64,000 nucleotides of DNA from Gallionella sp. (GTDB lineage: Bacteria; Pseudomonadota; Gammaproteobacteria; Burkholderiales; Gallionellaceae): assembly GCA_028710565.1 (NCBI GenBank), contig JAQTTV010000012.1, positions 1 through 64,000 of the forward strand, written 5' to 3'. The notes under the pieces were generated by a model. It searched no databases. It was not told the DNA's origin and saw only the letters and a list, made by a program, of their open reading frames with translations. A program made the translations under genes and the position numbers. Position 1 is the first letter of the stretch. Each line of letters starts with the position of its first letter. Below, piece after piece: positions 20,274 to 29,945 of the stretch.

Positions 20274-20855
20274 CTAGAAGCGGCGTACTGCCATGATTTT
20301 TGGTTTTTGCTCGTAATAGCGTCCCCAGTTTTCACGTTCTTCAGCGGGAATATGGTCAATTTTTGCCTCGCCTAATGCTTCGGCTTGAACACCCATTTTT
20401 GCGAATGCATTGCTAATCAAGGGAATAATGGTGAAAACCGCCCACTGTTTGGCAGTGAGGTGCAGTTGTTTGATGATTTCATGAACTAGACAGCGTGCCG
20501 CACCTGGGGTCGCAACCGCAAAATTACCCACCTCAACAATTTCTGTTCGACGTATCGCATATCCCATTGCCGCAGACAGGCGTGCTTCAATAGGCTGATC
20601 CAGATAAGTTTCTAGGAATAAGGGTTCGTCAGTCGCACTGCGTAAACCACAGGCTGCCATGAGCTTGCCATCGGGGGCACGCAAACTCATCAAGCAAGGC
20701 ATAAAGTATTTGATTTGCGCGCCATGCGCTAGATAAAACTGCTGATGAATAAACGCCTCCAATTCAGCACGGTCAGCAGCATCTGGCATCGAGAAGTGGA
20801 CGCTGCACGCGCGCGTTTCCAACTCGAAGGTTACTTTGCGAGTTGATGTGTTCAT
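20274..20855 (-). CDS. Thermostable hemolysin family protein (GNAT-like)
   Basis: The family is recognised from AELEAFIHQQFYLAHGAQIKYF, the SLRAPDGKLMAACGLR block, and ETYLDQPIEA followed by EIVEVGNFA, which is the core of the thermostable hemolysin Pfam family. That family has a GNAT-like acyltransferase shape, so the hemolysin name may not describe its chemistry. The start is uncertain: the ATG at 20855 gives 193 residues and keeps the whole domain, while ATGs at 20903 and 20969 extend it without a better ribosome site. It is the first gene of the five-gene operon. In this context an acyl-transfer role beside the AMP ligase is more likely than a toxin; that is inference. Confidence 0.82.
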   Translation of the reverse strand: MNTSTRKVTFELETRACSVHFSMPDAADRAELEAFIHQQFYLAHGAQIKYFMPCLMSLRAPDGKLMAACGLRSATDEPLFLETYLDQPIEARLSAAMGYAIRRTEIVEVGNFAVATPGAARCLVHEIIKQLHLTAKQWAVFTIIPLISNAFAKMGVQAEALGEAKIDHIPAEERENWGRYYEQKPKIMAVRRF

Positions 20856-21127
20856 CGTGTTGGTTCGGAGAGTCTGGTGTGAATCGATGGCATGAGTAAG
20901 CATGGGCAGTGTGATGGGTTGGTATTCTACGAAAGAACGCGAATATTTGCTATGAAGAGCACAATACATGCCACAGTTGAAAATCGAAAATCAGTGTTTT
21001 GCATACTTTAGAGGTGTGTTTGCACGAAGAGCTGCTCGGACTTGGGATTAAACGATAAGTTCACCAGCGCGTTGACTTTGCTTTTATATTTTGGTGAGTG
21101 TAATTGAACCTTGTTTATATGTTTCGG

Positions 21128-21151
21128 TGGTAAAATGTGGGCAGAAGTGGG
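21128..21151 (+). promoter_or_regulatory. MraZ-box repeats in front of mraZ
   Basis: TGGT at 21128, TGGG at 21138 and TGGG at 21148 are spaced exactly ten bases apart. The known MraZ operator is a set of TGGGN direct repeats separated by five bases, giving the same period. A further TGGG at 21156 is out of register. The repeats end eight bases before the mraZ ATG, so a bound MraZ would repress its own operon. Confidence 0.7.
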
Positions 21152-21159
21152 GGTATGGG

Positions 21160-21606
21160 ATGTTTAAAGGCGCAACGCAACTTAATTTGGATGGCAAGGG
21201 AAGGATCGCGATACCTGTTCGGTATCGCGATTTTTTGCTTGGATATGGTGCGGGGGCGTTGATATTGACGGCGGATGCCGATGGGTGTTTGTTGTTATAT
21301 CCACAGCCAGCATGGCAGCCTATCTGCGATAAATTGTTAGCACTTTCTGCGTTGAATCCTCAAATTCGTGCTTTGCAACGTTTGTTCATTGGTCATGCTG
21401 AGATGGTACAAATGGATGCAACGGGACGCATACTGATTTCTCCTGCTTTGCGTAGCTATGCAACTTTAGACAAGAGCGTCATGTTGGTGGGGCTGGGAAA
21501 TAAATTTGAGTTGTGGGATGCTGAAAAATGGCAGACGCAACAGGTGCTGGGTTTGCAGTTGATGGCAGCAGGTATGCCTTTGTCCTTGGAGGGGCTAGCA
21601 CTATGA
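21160..21606 (+). CDS. mraZ: Division/cell-wall cluster transcriptional regulator MraZ
   Basis: A 148-residue protein with two AbrB-like half domains: [21 protein letters not shown] at the start and [18 protein letters not shown] in the second half. MraZ forms a ring and binds TGGG repeats ahead of its own gene, keeping dcw expression down. Repeats of the right spacing are present just upstream. The ATG at 21160 gives the family N-terminus MFKG; the longer frame from 21091 would cover the operator and is not used. It is the first gene of the cluster and overlaps rsmH by four bases (ATGA). Confidence 0.96.
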   Translation: MFKGATQLNLDGKGRIAIPVRYRDFLLGYGAGALILTADADGCLLLYPQPAWQPICDKLLALSALNPQIRALQRLFIGHAEMVQMDATGRILISPALRSYATLDKSVMLVGLGNKFELWDAEKWQTQQVLGLQLMAAGMPLSLEGLAL

Positions 21607-22538
21607 GTGAACGGTTTACCCATACCACCGTGTTATTAAATGAAGCGGTGAGCGCGCTGGCGATCAAACCAAATGGGATTTATGTCGATGGCACGTTTGG
21701 GCGTGGTGGACATAGTGCGCGCATTTTAGCGCAACTGAATGCGGAAGGCAGGCTGATCGCTTTGGATAAAGACCCCGCTGCCGTGGCAGTGGGGCAGACT
21801 TGGCAGGATCCTCGTTTTACCATGGTGCATCGTGGTTTTACTCACTTGGCGAGCGTCTTGCAGGATTTGGGCGTGGTGTATGTTGATGGTATTTTGTTGG
21901 ATTTAGGGGTGTCTTCGCCACAGTTGGATGAGGCTGCGCGTGGGTTCAGCTTTCGATTTGATGCGCCCCTTGATATGCGTATGGATGTCAGTCGCGGTAT
22001 GACGGCAGCGCAGTGGTTGGCCACGGTGGATGAGACGCTATTGGCACAAGTGGTGCGAGATTATGGTGAAGAGCGATTTGCCAAACAAGTGGCGCGAGCG
22101 ATCGTGGCGGCACGCATGGTTACACCAATAGCGACCACCCGACAGTTGGTTGAAGTGGTAAGTAAAGCCGTGCATACCCGTGAAGCGGGGCAAAATCCTG
22201 CAACGCGGACGTTCCAAGCCATCCGAATTTATCTCAATCAAGAGTTGGATGAGTTGAATAATGTCTTGCCCGCCTGTGTCAATAGCTTGGCTGTGGAGGG
22301 GCGTCTAGTGGTGATTAGTTTTCATTCGTTGGAAGATCGTATCGTGAAGCATTTCATGCGCGATGCGGCTGAGGGAGATAAATTGCCGCGTAATTTGCCC
22401 ATTCGCAGTCATGAAGTACCACAAGGTAAGTTAAGTTTGATCGGCAAAGCCGTGCGCGCAGGCGAGGCTGAGTTGAGTCTTAATCCACGCGCACGTAGCG
22501 CGACGATGCGTGTGGCGGAGCGGCGTGATGTTGCATAA
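21603..22538 (+). CDS. rsmH: 16S rRNA (cytosine-1402-N4) methyltransferase
   Basis: A 311-residue SAM-dependent methyltransferase that modifies C1402 in the ribosomal P site. The SAM loop [10 protein letters not shown] is near residue 33. The family blocks [27 protein letters not shown] and [14 protein letters not shown] are intact, as is the C-terminal NPRARSA segment. The ATG at 21603 overlaps the mraZ stop and the 3' end overlaps ftsL by 11 bases, so translation is coupled on both sides. Length is normal for the family. Confidence 0.97.
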   Translation: MSERFTHTTVLLNEAVSALAIKPNGIYVDGTFGRGGHSARILAQLNAEGRLIALDKDPAAVAVGQTWQDPRFTMVHRGFTHLASVLQDLGVVYVDGILLDLGVSSPQLDEAARGFSFRFDAPLDMRMDVSRGMTAAQWLATVDETLLAQVVRDYGEERFAKQVARAIVAARMVTPIATTRQLVEVVSKAVHTREAGQNPATRTFQAIRIYLNQELDELNNVLPACVNSLAVEGRLVVISFHSLEDRIVKHFMRDAAEGDKLPRNLPIRSHEVPQGKLSLIGKAVRAGEAELSLNPRARSATMRVAERRDVA

Positions 22539-22830
22539 TCGAAGTGTTATTAACGGGATGTTGTTGGCGGCGGTGTTGATGTGTGCCTTAAGTGTGGTGT
22601 TGTCTCAGCACGAGGCGCGTAAATTACTTTCACAACTACAAAAAGAAAAGAATCGTGCACAACAAATGGATGTGGAGTGGGGGCAGTTGCAGTTAGAGCA
22701 GAGTACCTTGTCTGCACCAGGGCGGATGGCTAATGTATTGGAAAATAAATTGGAAATGCGACTGCCCGCGAACGAAAATGTTCGATTTATTCAATTGGCA
22801 CCGAATGGTCAGGCTGTGCTGAAGCCATGA
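22528..22830 (+). CDS. ftsL: Cell division protein FtsL
   Basis: A 100-residue bitopic membrane protein. A short cytoplasmic start is followed by one transmembrane helix (about 8-26) and then a leucine-zipper-like coiled coil (about 30-70, [20 protein letters not shown]). That is the normal architecture of FtsL, which forms the FtsQLB complex activating septal wall synthesis. Sequence identity in this family is low, so the call rests on size, topology and position between rsmH and ftsI. The ATG at 22528 lies inside the end of rsmH. The 3' end overlaps ftsI by four bases. Confidence 0.92.
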   Translation: MLHNRSVINGMLLAAVLMCALSVVLSQHEARKLLSQLQKEKNRAQQMDVEWGQLQLEQSTLSAPGRMANVLENKLEMRLPANENVRFIQLAPNGQAVLKP

Positions 22831-24554
22831 GCGCGACCAAAACTCCCAAAGTGATCTACACCAGATTGCCTGGCTGGCGTGCGAGTGCTTTGTTTGGCGT
22901 GCTTTTGCTCGGCTTGGTGGGGTTGTTTGGGCGAGCTATTTATTTGCAGACGTTTCATACTGATTTTTTGAAAGAGAAAGGGAATAAACGCTATAGCCGT
23001 GAAACAGAAGTCAGTGCACATCGTGGCAAGATTACGGATCGCTATGGCACACCACTTGCAGTGAGTACACCCGTTAAGTCTGTATGGGTTAATCCACCCC
23101 ATGTCAAAGCCAGTGCAGCTCAAATTTCACAACTTGCACGCATACTCAACATGAGCGTAGGTGAGCTGCGTCGTCATTTATTTGATAAGAAGCATGATTA
23201 TCTCTCGCTTCAACGGCACTTGCCGCCTGATCTGGCGGATGAAGTGGAACGGCTTGCCATTTCGGGTATTTTACTTCAGCACGAATATCGCCGTTATTAC
23301 CCCACCGCTGAGATGGCTGCGCAGTTAATTGGTTTTACAGGCCAAGATGATATTGGGCAAGAAGGGTTGGAATTAAGTCTGCAAGCACAGTTGGTGGGTA
23401 AATCAGGTAGTCGTCGTATCATTAAAGATAGGCGTGGGCAAATTGTGGAGGATGCGGGCAATTTGAGTTTGCCTAAGCCAGGTAAAGATGTGGCATTGAG
23501 CATTGATAATAAAGTGCAGTATGTGGCTTATAGTGAGTTGCAAAATGCCGTGAATCTGCATCATGCCAAAGCGGGTGCGGTCGTGGTGTTGGACGCACAA
23601 ACAGGTGAGGTTTTAGCGTTAGCAAATTATCCTGCCTACAATCCGAATAATCGAGATCACGTTGATGCACAGGCCATGCGCAATCGAGCCGTTACAGATG
23701 TGTTTGAGCCAGGGTCGACTATGAAGCCTTTTACCATTGCAGCAGCACTAGATGCGGGCAAGGTGCGACCTGATACCCTCATCAATACACAACATGGCGT
23801 GATGAGAATAGGCAGGAAGACCATCCATGATACGCATGGTCAGTCATCTTTGACGGTTGCTCAGGTGATACAAAAGTCTAGCAATGTCGGCGCGGCAAAA
23901 ATTGCGTTGATGATGGATCGTAGAACACTTTGGCAAACTTTTGCGAAGAGTGGTTTTGGTGCGCAAACGGGCAGTGCTTTCCCTGGAGAGGCAACGGGAA
24001 AGCTGAGAGATGCCAATACTTGGCGGCCAATTGAGCAAGCAACTATGTCTTTTGGTCATGGTATTTCGGTGAGTTTGTTGCAGTTAGCTCGTGCATACAC
24101 GGTTTTTGCGAATCATGGGGAATTAAAGCCCATCTCTTTATTGAAGCGTGATGCAGATGTTGCTGGTCAGGCTGTATTTACCAGTCAAACAGCTCAGATA
24201 CTCAGGGATATGTTGGAGATGGTGGTGAAACCAGGTGGTACGGCTCCACTGGCACAGGTCTCAGGATATCGTGTTGCGGGTAAAACGGGGACCGCGCATA
24301 AGTTGGAGGGCGGGCAATATGTTGATCGTTATGTGGCTTCTTTTGTTGGCTTTGCACCTGCTTCTTCGCCACGAATCATTGTGGCAGTGATGATAGATGA
24401 GCCCAGTAATGGCGCGTACTATGGCGGCGTTGTAGCTGCGCCCGTTTTTAGTAAAGTGACAGAAGCGGTACTGCACTTATTGAATATACCCAATGACGCA
24501 CCTTTAAATAATGTCATTGAACCACCTAGCGATGTGATTAAGGAAGAAGTGTGA
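22827..24554 (+). CDS. ftsI: Septal peptidoglycan transpeptidase FtsI (PBP3)
   Basis: A 575-residue class B penicillin-binding protein that cross-links septal peptidoglycan together with FtsW. There is one N-terminal membrane anchor (about 21-40). The dimerisation/pedestal domain starts at RGKITDRYGTPLA. The transpeptidase has its nucleophile at Ser297 in STMK, the SSN motif at 351-353 and KTG at 486-488. All three motifs are intact. It starts with an ATG overlapping ftsL, and its stop overlaps the GTG of murE. Confidence 0.97.
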   Translation: MSATKTPKVIYTRLPGWRASALFGVLLLGLVGLFGRAIYLQTFHTDFLKEKGNKRYSRETEVSAHRGKITDRYGTPLAVSTPVKSVWVNPPHVKASAAQISQLARILNMSVGELRRHLFDKKHDYLSLQRHLPPDLADEVERLAISGILLQHEYRRYYPTAEMAAQLIGFTGQDDIGQEGLELSLQAQLVGKSGSRRIIKDRRGQIVEDAGNLSLPKPGKDVALSIDNKVQYVAYSELQNAVNLHHAKAGAVVVLDAQTGEVLALANYPAYNPNNRDHVDAQAMRNRAVTDVFEPGSTMKPFTIAAALDAGKVRPDTLINTQHGVMRIGRKTIHDTHGQSSLTVAQVIQKSSNVGAAKIALMMDRRTLWQTFAKSGFGAQTGSAFPGEATGKLRDANTWRPIEQATMSFGHGISVSLLQLARAYTVFANHGELKPISLLKRDADVAGQAVFTSQTAQILRDMLEMVVKPGGTAPLAQVSGYRVAGKTGTAHKLEGGQYVDRYVASFVGFAPASSPRIIVAVMIDEPSNGAYYGGVVAAPVFSKVTEAVLHLLNIPNDAPLNNVIEPPSDVIKEEV

Positions 24555-26035
24555 TAATCACTAAATTGGCTCATTTAGGCATCAAAGTCACTCGATTAGT
24601 GACCGATAGTCGTCTCGTGCAAACAGGGGATACTTTTCTGGCGTATCAAGGCGAGCATAATGACGGACGGAATTACATTTCGCAAGCTATAGCACATGGT
24701 GCAAATGCAGTGATATGGGATGCGCGCGGTTTCAATTGGCAGGCTGAATGGCAGGTGCCCAATTTGGCTGTTCATGATTTGCCACACCACTTAGGTGAGT
24801 TAGCGGATGAAGTGTATGGCGAACCCAGTAAACAGTTGTGGATGGTAGGTGTCACAGGCACGAATGGTAAAACATCGACCAGTCATTGGGTTGCGCAGGC
24901 ATTCACCGATCATGCGAGGAAGTGTGCATTGATAGGCACCTTGGGCAACGGCTTCTTAGATTCGCTCCGAGCATCTGCTAACACCACTCCAGATGCGATA
25001 CAAGTGCATCGTTTGTTGGCTGATTTTCTACAGCAGCAAGCACGTGCCGTTGCCATGGAAGTTTCATCACATGGATTGACCCAAGGACGGGTTCATGGTG
25101 TGAGATTCGATGTGGCTTTGTTGACGAATTTAAGTCGAGATCATTTAGATTATCACGGCGATATGCAGCATTATGCCGCCAGTAAGGCGAAGTTGTTTCA
25201 CGATGCAGACTTGAAATTCGCAGTGCTTAATCTGGATGATCCCTTTGGTGCGATGCTGGCTGAGCAATTGCAAGATCAGTCTGTGGAAGTCATTGGGTAT
25301 GGCTTGAGTGACGCAGCGCGTAAGTTCGCCAAACAATCTGGCTTGCGTTTGGTGCAGGGGCATGTGCTGTCTATGAATGCACAGGGGTTTCATTTAGATA
25401 TTCAGTCTAGTTGGGGGCGCGCCACTTTGCACAGTCATCTTATTGGTCGCTTTAATGCTGAGAATATATTGGGTGTATTGGCGGTGTTATTGGTTAGCGA
25501 TCTTGCCTTGCAAGATGCGGTTCGTTCATTAGAAACGGTTGAGGCCGTTTCAGGGCGTATGCAGCAATTAGGCAAGCTGGGACAGCCTGCGGTCATCGTG
25601 GATTATGCACATACCCCCGACGCATTGGAAAAAGTCCTGATGACTTTGCGTGAAACGATGGTGGTTAGCGGAGGCAAGCTGGTGTGCGTGTTTGGGTGTG
25701 GCGGTGATCGTGATCGCGGTAAGCGCAAAATGATGGGAAGAATTGCGGAGTTGGGTGCAGATCAAGTTATTTTAACCAATGATAACCCGCGCAATGAAGT
25801 ATCTACTGAGATCATCGCAGAAATTGTGGAAGGGATGCACGAAAATCACTACTGTATTGTAGAAGATCGAACGCTTGCTATTCAACAGGCAATACGTGCG
25901 GCAGCTATTAATGACACAGTATTGATTGCGGGTAAAGGACATGAAACCTATCAGGAAGTTCAGGGTGTTAAATATCCATATAGTGACATATCGGTTGCCT
26001 TAGCGGCGTTGCAAACAAGGGAGGCGGTATCATGA
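24551..26035 (+). CDS. murE: UDP-MurNAc-L-Ala-D-Glu:meso-diaminopimelate ligase
   Basis: A 494-residue Mur ligase that adds the third residue of the stem peptide. The ATP loop is TGTNGKTSTSHW (about 99-110). The substrate-recognition motif DNPR (in TNDNPRNE) marks the meso-diaminopimelate form, as expected for a Gram-negative wall, rather than lysine. GKGHETYQE near the C-terminus is also typical. It starts with a GTG at 24551 that overlaps the ftsI stop codon. The murF start lies four bases inside its end. Confidence 0.97.
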   Translation: MIITKLAHLGIKVTRLVTDSRLVQTGDTFLAYQGEHNDGRNYISQAIAHGANAVIWDARGFNWQAEWQVPNLAVHDLPHHLGELADEVYGEPSKQLWMVGVTGTNGKTSTSHWVAQAFTDHARKCALIGTLGNGFLDSLRASANTTPDAIQVHRLLADFLQQQARAVAMEVSSHGLTQGRVHGVRFDVALLTNLSRDHLDYHGDMQHYAASKAKLFHDADLKFAVLNLDDPFGAMLAEQLQDQSVEVIGYGLSDAARKFAKQSGLRLVQGHVLSMNAQGFHLDIQSSWGRATLHSHLIGRFNAENILGVLAVLLVSDLALQDAVRSLETVEAVSGRMQQLGKLGQPAVIVDYAHTPDALEKVLMTLRETMVVSGGKLVCVFGCGGDRDRGKRKMMGRIAELGADQVILTNDNPRNEVSTEIIAEIVEGMHENHYCIVEDRTLAIQQAIRAAAINDTVLIAGKGHETYQEVQGVKYPYSDISVALAALQTREAVS

Positions 26036-27423
26036 TGTACTTGTCAGGCCTGGTTCAAGCACTGGCGGCTACTTTGCGAGGTGAGGATGCCTATTTCACC
26101 CGTGTTTCAACTGATACTAGAAAAGTTGAGTCAGGTGATTTATTTGTTGCCTTGCGGGGTGAACGGTTCGATGGGGGCGAGTTTGTCGTACAGGCCATAC
26201 AGTCGGGTGCCGTCGCGGCGTTGGTTGACCACGCACAGGCTGAAAGAATAGGCTTGGCGCAGGATGCGGACGGATGTCCTATTGCATTGTTGATCGTGCC
26301 AGATACGCGTTTGGCATTGGGGCAGTTGGCTGCCTATTGGCGTAGCCAGTTTGACTTGCTCATGGTGGGGGTTACGGGCAGTAATGGCAAAACGACTGTG
26401 AAAGAAATGTTAGCTTCGATTTTTCGCGTCGCAGCGGGTGATGTAGCGGCGGTATTGTCTACGCAAGGAAATTTGAACAACGATATAGGTTTGCCACTTA
26501 CCTTACTCAGGTTGACGGCCAATCACCGTTTCGCCGTCATCGAGATGGGCATGAATCATACGGGTGAGATTGATTACCTCACCCGTATTGCTCGCCCCCA
26601 AGTGGCATTGATTACCAATGCGAGCGGCGCACATTTAGCTGGATTAGGATCAGTGGCAGCGGTTGCTCGCGCAAAAGGCGAAATTTTTGCAGGGTTGGAA
26701 GAAGATGGCATCGCGGTCATCCATGCGGATGATGGTCATGCTGACCTATGGCGTGAGTTGGCAGGAATGCATACACGCATTGAGTTTGGTTTGCAGTCTG
26801 ATGCTCAAGTACGTGGCACTTGGCAGTCGTCGGGTGTGGGTTCACTGTTGCAAGTCAGTACGCTTGTTGGTACTTTTGATCTGGTCTTGCAAGTGCCTGG
26901 TGAACACAATGCGCGTAATGCACTTGCCGCAACAGCCGCTGCATTGGCATTAAATGTGTCAGTGAACGATATTGTCGAGGGTTTGCAGCAATTCGGCGGC
27001 GTGGCAGGGCGGTTGCAACGTAGTGTCGTGCAACAAGGTGTAGTTGTGATAGATGACACTTATAATGCCAACCCTGCGTCAGTACGAGCGGCCATTCAAG
27101 TGCTCGTCCAAGCTCAAGGAAAGCGTATCTTGGTTTTTGGGGATATGGGTGAGTTAGGCGAAGATGGTGCAAAGTTGCATGGTGAGGTGGGTTTGTTTGC
27201 AAGACAGGCTGGCATCACGCAATTTTACGCGCTGGGAGATTTGAGCCGATATGCGGTAAAAGAGTTCGGTGACGGTGCGCAGCATTTTGCTTGCGTCGAG
27301 GATTTGGTGGTGGTGCTTAAAGAGCAGCTTGATAAAAATACGACGATACTTGTAAAGGGATCGCGTTTTATGAAAATGGAAAGAGTTGTGCAGGCGTTGG
27401 AAACGAAAATGAGTTTTTCGTGA
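26032..27423 (+). CDS. murF: UDP-MurNAc-tripeptide:D-Ala-D-Ala ligase
   Basis: A 463-residue Mur ligase that completes the UDP-MurNAc pentapeptide by adding D-Ala-D-Ala. The ATP loop GVTGSNGKTTVKEML is present, together with GNLNNDIGLPLTLL, the EMGMNHTGEIDYL block and DDTYNANPAS, all characteristic of MurF. The ATG at 26032 overlaps the murE stop; a second ATG follows immediately, so either may be used. The Ddl enzyme that makes its dipeptide substrate is encoded further down the same cluster. Confidence 0.97.
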   Translation: MMYLSGLVQALAATLRGEDAYFTRVSTDTRKVESGDLFVALRGERFDGGEFVVQAIQSGAVAALVDHAQAERIGLAQDADGCPIALLIVPDTRLALGQLAAYWRSQFDLLMVGVTGSNGKTTVKEMLASIFRVAAGDVAAVLSTQGNLNNDIGLPLTLLRLTANHRFAVIEMGMNHTGEIDYLTRIARPQVALITNASGAHLAGLGSVAAVARAKGEIFAGLEEDGIAVIHADDGHADLWRELAGMHTRIEFGLQSDAQVRGTWQSSGVGSLLQVSTLVGTFDLVLQVPGEHNARNALAATAAALALNVSVNDIVEGLQQFGGVAGRLQRSVVQQGVVVIDDTYNANPASVRAAIQVLVQAQGKRILVFGDMGELGEDGAKLHGEVGLFARQAGITQFYALGDLSRYAVKEFGDGAQHFACVEDLVVVLKEQLDKNTTILVKGSRFMKMERVVQALETKMSFS

Positions 27424-27453
27424 TTTCTGCGTGCGCAACGAATAAGGAAAATA

Positions 27454-28539
27454 ATGTTATTAGCACTTTCGCAATGGTTGGCAGAAGATATTCGATTTTT
27501 TAGCGTATTTAACTATATTACGCTTAGAACCGTGTTGGCAGCGATAACGTCATTGATGATATCGTTTCTGGTCGGTCCGACCATGATACGCAAACTGACC
27601 GCTTACAAAATTGGTCAGTCGGTTCGCACGGATGGCCCGCAAACACATCTGGTGAAAGCGGGTACGCCGACCATGGGTGGCGCGTTAATTTTAACGTCTA
27701 TTGCGGTTACAACCTTGCTTTGGGGGGATTTGCACAACCACTATATTTGGGTGGTGTTGTTGACGACCTTGGGTTTTGGGGTGATTGGTTGGGTAGATGA
27801 TTATCGTAAAGTGGTGCATCGCAATCCAGATGGGCTATCCGCAAAGGCGAAGATGGGCTGGCAGTCAGTGATTGCTTTGATCGTAGCGGGCTATCTATGG
27901 AATACGCACACCCTACCTGCGCAAGTGGAATTGATTGTGCCGATGGTTAAATGGGTTGTATTTCCTTTATCCGCCTTCGCTTTTATTGCCTTCACTTATT
28001 TTGTGATTGTGGGTGCAAGTAATGCGGTGAACTTAACCGATGGTCTAGATGGTTTGGCAATTATGCCGACGGTTATGGTTGCAAGCGCATTGGCGATATT
28101 TGCTTATGTGGCAGGTAATGTTGTCTTTTCCAAGTATTTGGGTATTCCTTATATCCCTGGCGCAGGTGAATTGGCGGTCTTCTGCGGGGGAATTGCGGGT
28201 GCAGGCTTGGCATTTTTATGGTTTAACGCTTATCCCGCTGAGGTGTTTATGGGCGATGTGGGTGCCTTGGCATTGGGGGCTGCATTGGGTGTGGTGGCGG
28301 TGATCGTGCGTCAAGAGTTGGTGCTTGGGATTATGGGGGGCGTGTTTGTGATGGAGGCTGTTTCTGTGATGATACAGGTAGGTTCGTTTAAATTAACGGG
28401 AAAACGCGTATTTCGCATGGCTCCGCTACACCATCATTATGAGTTAAAAGGCTGGAAAGAAACGCAAGTGGTCGTGCGATTTTGGATTGTTACCATGTTG
28501 CTGGTTTTGTTAGGTCTAGCAACATTGAAGTTGAGATAA
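27454..28539 (+). CDS. mraY: Phospho-MurNAc-pentapeptide translocase
   Basis: A 361-residue integral membrane enzyme with about ten transmembrane segments. It transfers phospho-MurNAc-pentapeptide to undecaprenyl phosphate, forming lipid I. The active-site blocks are intact: WVDDYRK with the paired Asp, [22 protein letters not shown] and [11 protein letters not shown]. It starts 30 bases after murF with AAGGAAA upstream of the ATG. It is the expected next step after MurF in the pathway and the expected neighbour in dcw clusters. Confidence 0.98.
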   Translation: MLLALSQWLAEDIRFFSVFNYITLRTVLAAITSLMISFLVGPTMIRKLTAYKIGQSVRTDGPQTHLVKAGTPTMGGALILTSIAVTTLLWGDLHNHYIWVVLLTTLGFGVIGWVDDYRKVVHRNPDGLSAKAKMGWQSVIALIVAGYLWNTHTLPAQVELIVPMVKWVVFPLSAFAFIAFTYFVIVGASNAVNLTDGLDGLAIMPTVMVASALAIFAYVAGNVVFSKYLGIPYIPGAGELAVFCGGIAGAGLAFLWFNAYPAEVFMGDVGALALGAALGVVAVIVRQELVLGIMGGVFVMEAVSVMIQVGSFKLTGKRVFRMAPLHHHYELKGWKETQVVVRFWIVTMLLVLLGLATLKLR

Positions 28540-28550
28540 GGGAGTTCTTT

Positions 28551-29945
28551 TTGAATCAACTCACTGACGCGACAAGCTCTTACTCTGGTATGACGATATT
28601 GGTATTGGGGTTGGGCGAAACTGGTTTGTCTATGTTGCGCTGGTTAAGCGCACAGGGGGCAACGTTGCGCGTAGCAGACAGCCGCGCAGCACCGCCTAAC
28701 TTAGTTGAAGTTACCAAGCTTGTGCCGCCAGATCAGATTTTCTGTGGGCTGTTCACAGATAAACTATTTGACGGTGTGGATTTAATTGCCATTAGCCCAG
28801 GCGTGCCTTCAAACGATGCGGAAGTTGCACGCGCAGTGGCAGGAGGCATTCCTGTGGTAGGGGATATTGAGCTATTTGCACGTAGCTTGCCGAAGAATAG
28901 GCCTAAGGTGTTGGCGATTACGGGATCCAATGGTAAAACGACCGTCACAAGTATGGTTGAGCATTTGTGCAAAGCGGCGGGTAAAGATGTAGTCGCAGCG
29001 GGCAATATATCGCCCGCTGTGTTGGATGTCGTGATGCATCGTGGCGATCATCAACCTGAAATTTGGGTATTGGAGTTATCTAGTTTTCAGCTGGAAACCA
29101 CGGCGACGCTACATGCGGATGCTGCAACTGTCTTGAATGTGAGTGAAGATCATCTAGATCGCTATGAAGGGATGGATGGGTACGCAACAGCTAAAGCACG
29201 CATTTTTGAAGGCTGTGGCATATCTGTATTTAATCGGGACGATGTGCGTAGCACAAAGATGGTCGAAATTTTAGCGCACACTGCGCGGGTGAGTTTTGGC
29301 CTAGATCCTGCCCCTACTGCATTAGATTTTGGTGTGGAACGTGCAGCTGATGGACTATGGTTGACGCAAGGTGTGACGCGTTTATTATCTGCTAGTGCGT
29401 TGCAGTTGGCAGGATTGCACAATATTGCCAATGCGTTGGCTGCATTGGCTTTATGTCGTGTCATTGGTTTGGACATGGATGCCCTATTGGCTGGATTGCG
29501 CACCTTTCGAGGGTTACCTCATCGTGTTGAGTTTGTAGCAACGATCAACCAAGTGACTTACTACGATGATTCCAAAGGAACTAATGTGGGGGCGACGGTT
29601 GCAGCCTTAGAGGGCATAGGATGCAAAGCAGTGTTAATTGCAGGCGGAGAGGGAAAGGGACAGGATTTTTCCCCATTGAATGCTGTGGTCATGCAACATG
29701 CTCGAGCAGTGGTGCTGATTGGGCGTGACGCGCCGCTGATCGAGACCGCGTTGCAGGGGAGTGGCGTGCCAGTTTTGCATGCTCAAGATATGACGGATGC
29801 GGTTCATCAATGCGCAAAAATAGCGCAAGCGGGCGATGCCGTATTGTTGTCCCCCGCTTGTGCGAGCTTCGATATGTTTCGCAATTATGCGCATCGTGCA
29901 GCCGTATTTGTTTCTGCAGTACAAGATTTGGGAGTCGCAAGATGA
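28551..29945 (+). CDS. murD: UDP-MurNAc-L-alanine:D-glutamate ligase
   Basis: A 464-residue Mur ligase for the second stem-peptide residue. The N-terminal UDP-binding strand is MTILVLGLGETGLS, and the ATP loop is ITGSNGKTTVTSM. The central VLELSSFQLE and the C-terminal DDSKGTNVGAT and LLSPACASFDMF blocks are those of MurD. The start is taken as the TTG at 28551 because AAGGGAG sits six bases upstream; an internal ATG at 28590 lacks a site. It begins 11 bases after mraY and its stop overlaps the ftsW start. Confidence 0.95.
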   Translation: MNQLTDATSSYSGMTILVLGLGETGLSMLRWLSAQGATLRVADSRAAPPNLVEVTKLVPPDQIFCGLFTDKLFDGVDLIAISPGVPSNDAEVARAVAGGIPVVGDIELFARSLPKNRPKVLAITGSNGKTTVTSMVEHLCKAAGKDVVAAGNISPAVLDVVMHRGDHQPEIWVLELSSFQLETTATLHADAATVLNVSEDHLDRYEGMDGYATAKARIFEGCGISVFNRDDVRSTKMVEILAHTARVSFGLDPAPTALDFGVERAADGLWLTQGVTRLLSASALQLAGLHNIANALAALALCRVIGLDMDALLAGLRTFRGLPHRVEFVATINQVTYYDDSKGTNVGATVAALEGIGCKAVLIAGGEGKGQDFSPLNAVVMQHARAVVLIGRDAPLIETALQGSGVPVLHAQDMTDAVHQCAKIAQAGDAVLLSPACASFDMFRNYAHRAAVFVSAVQDLGVAR

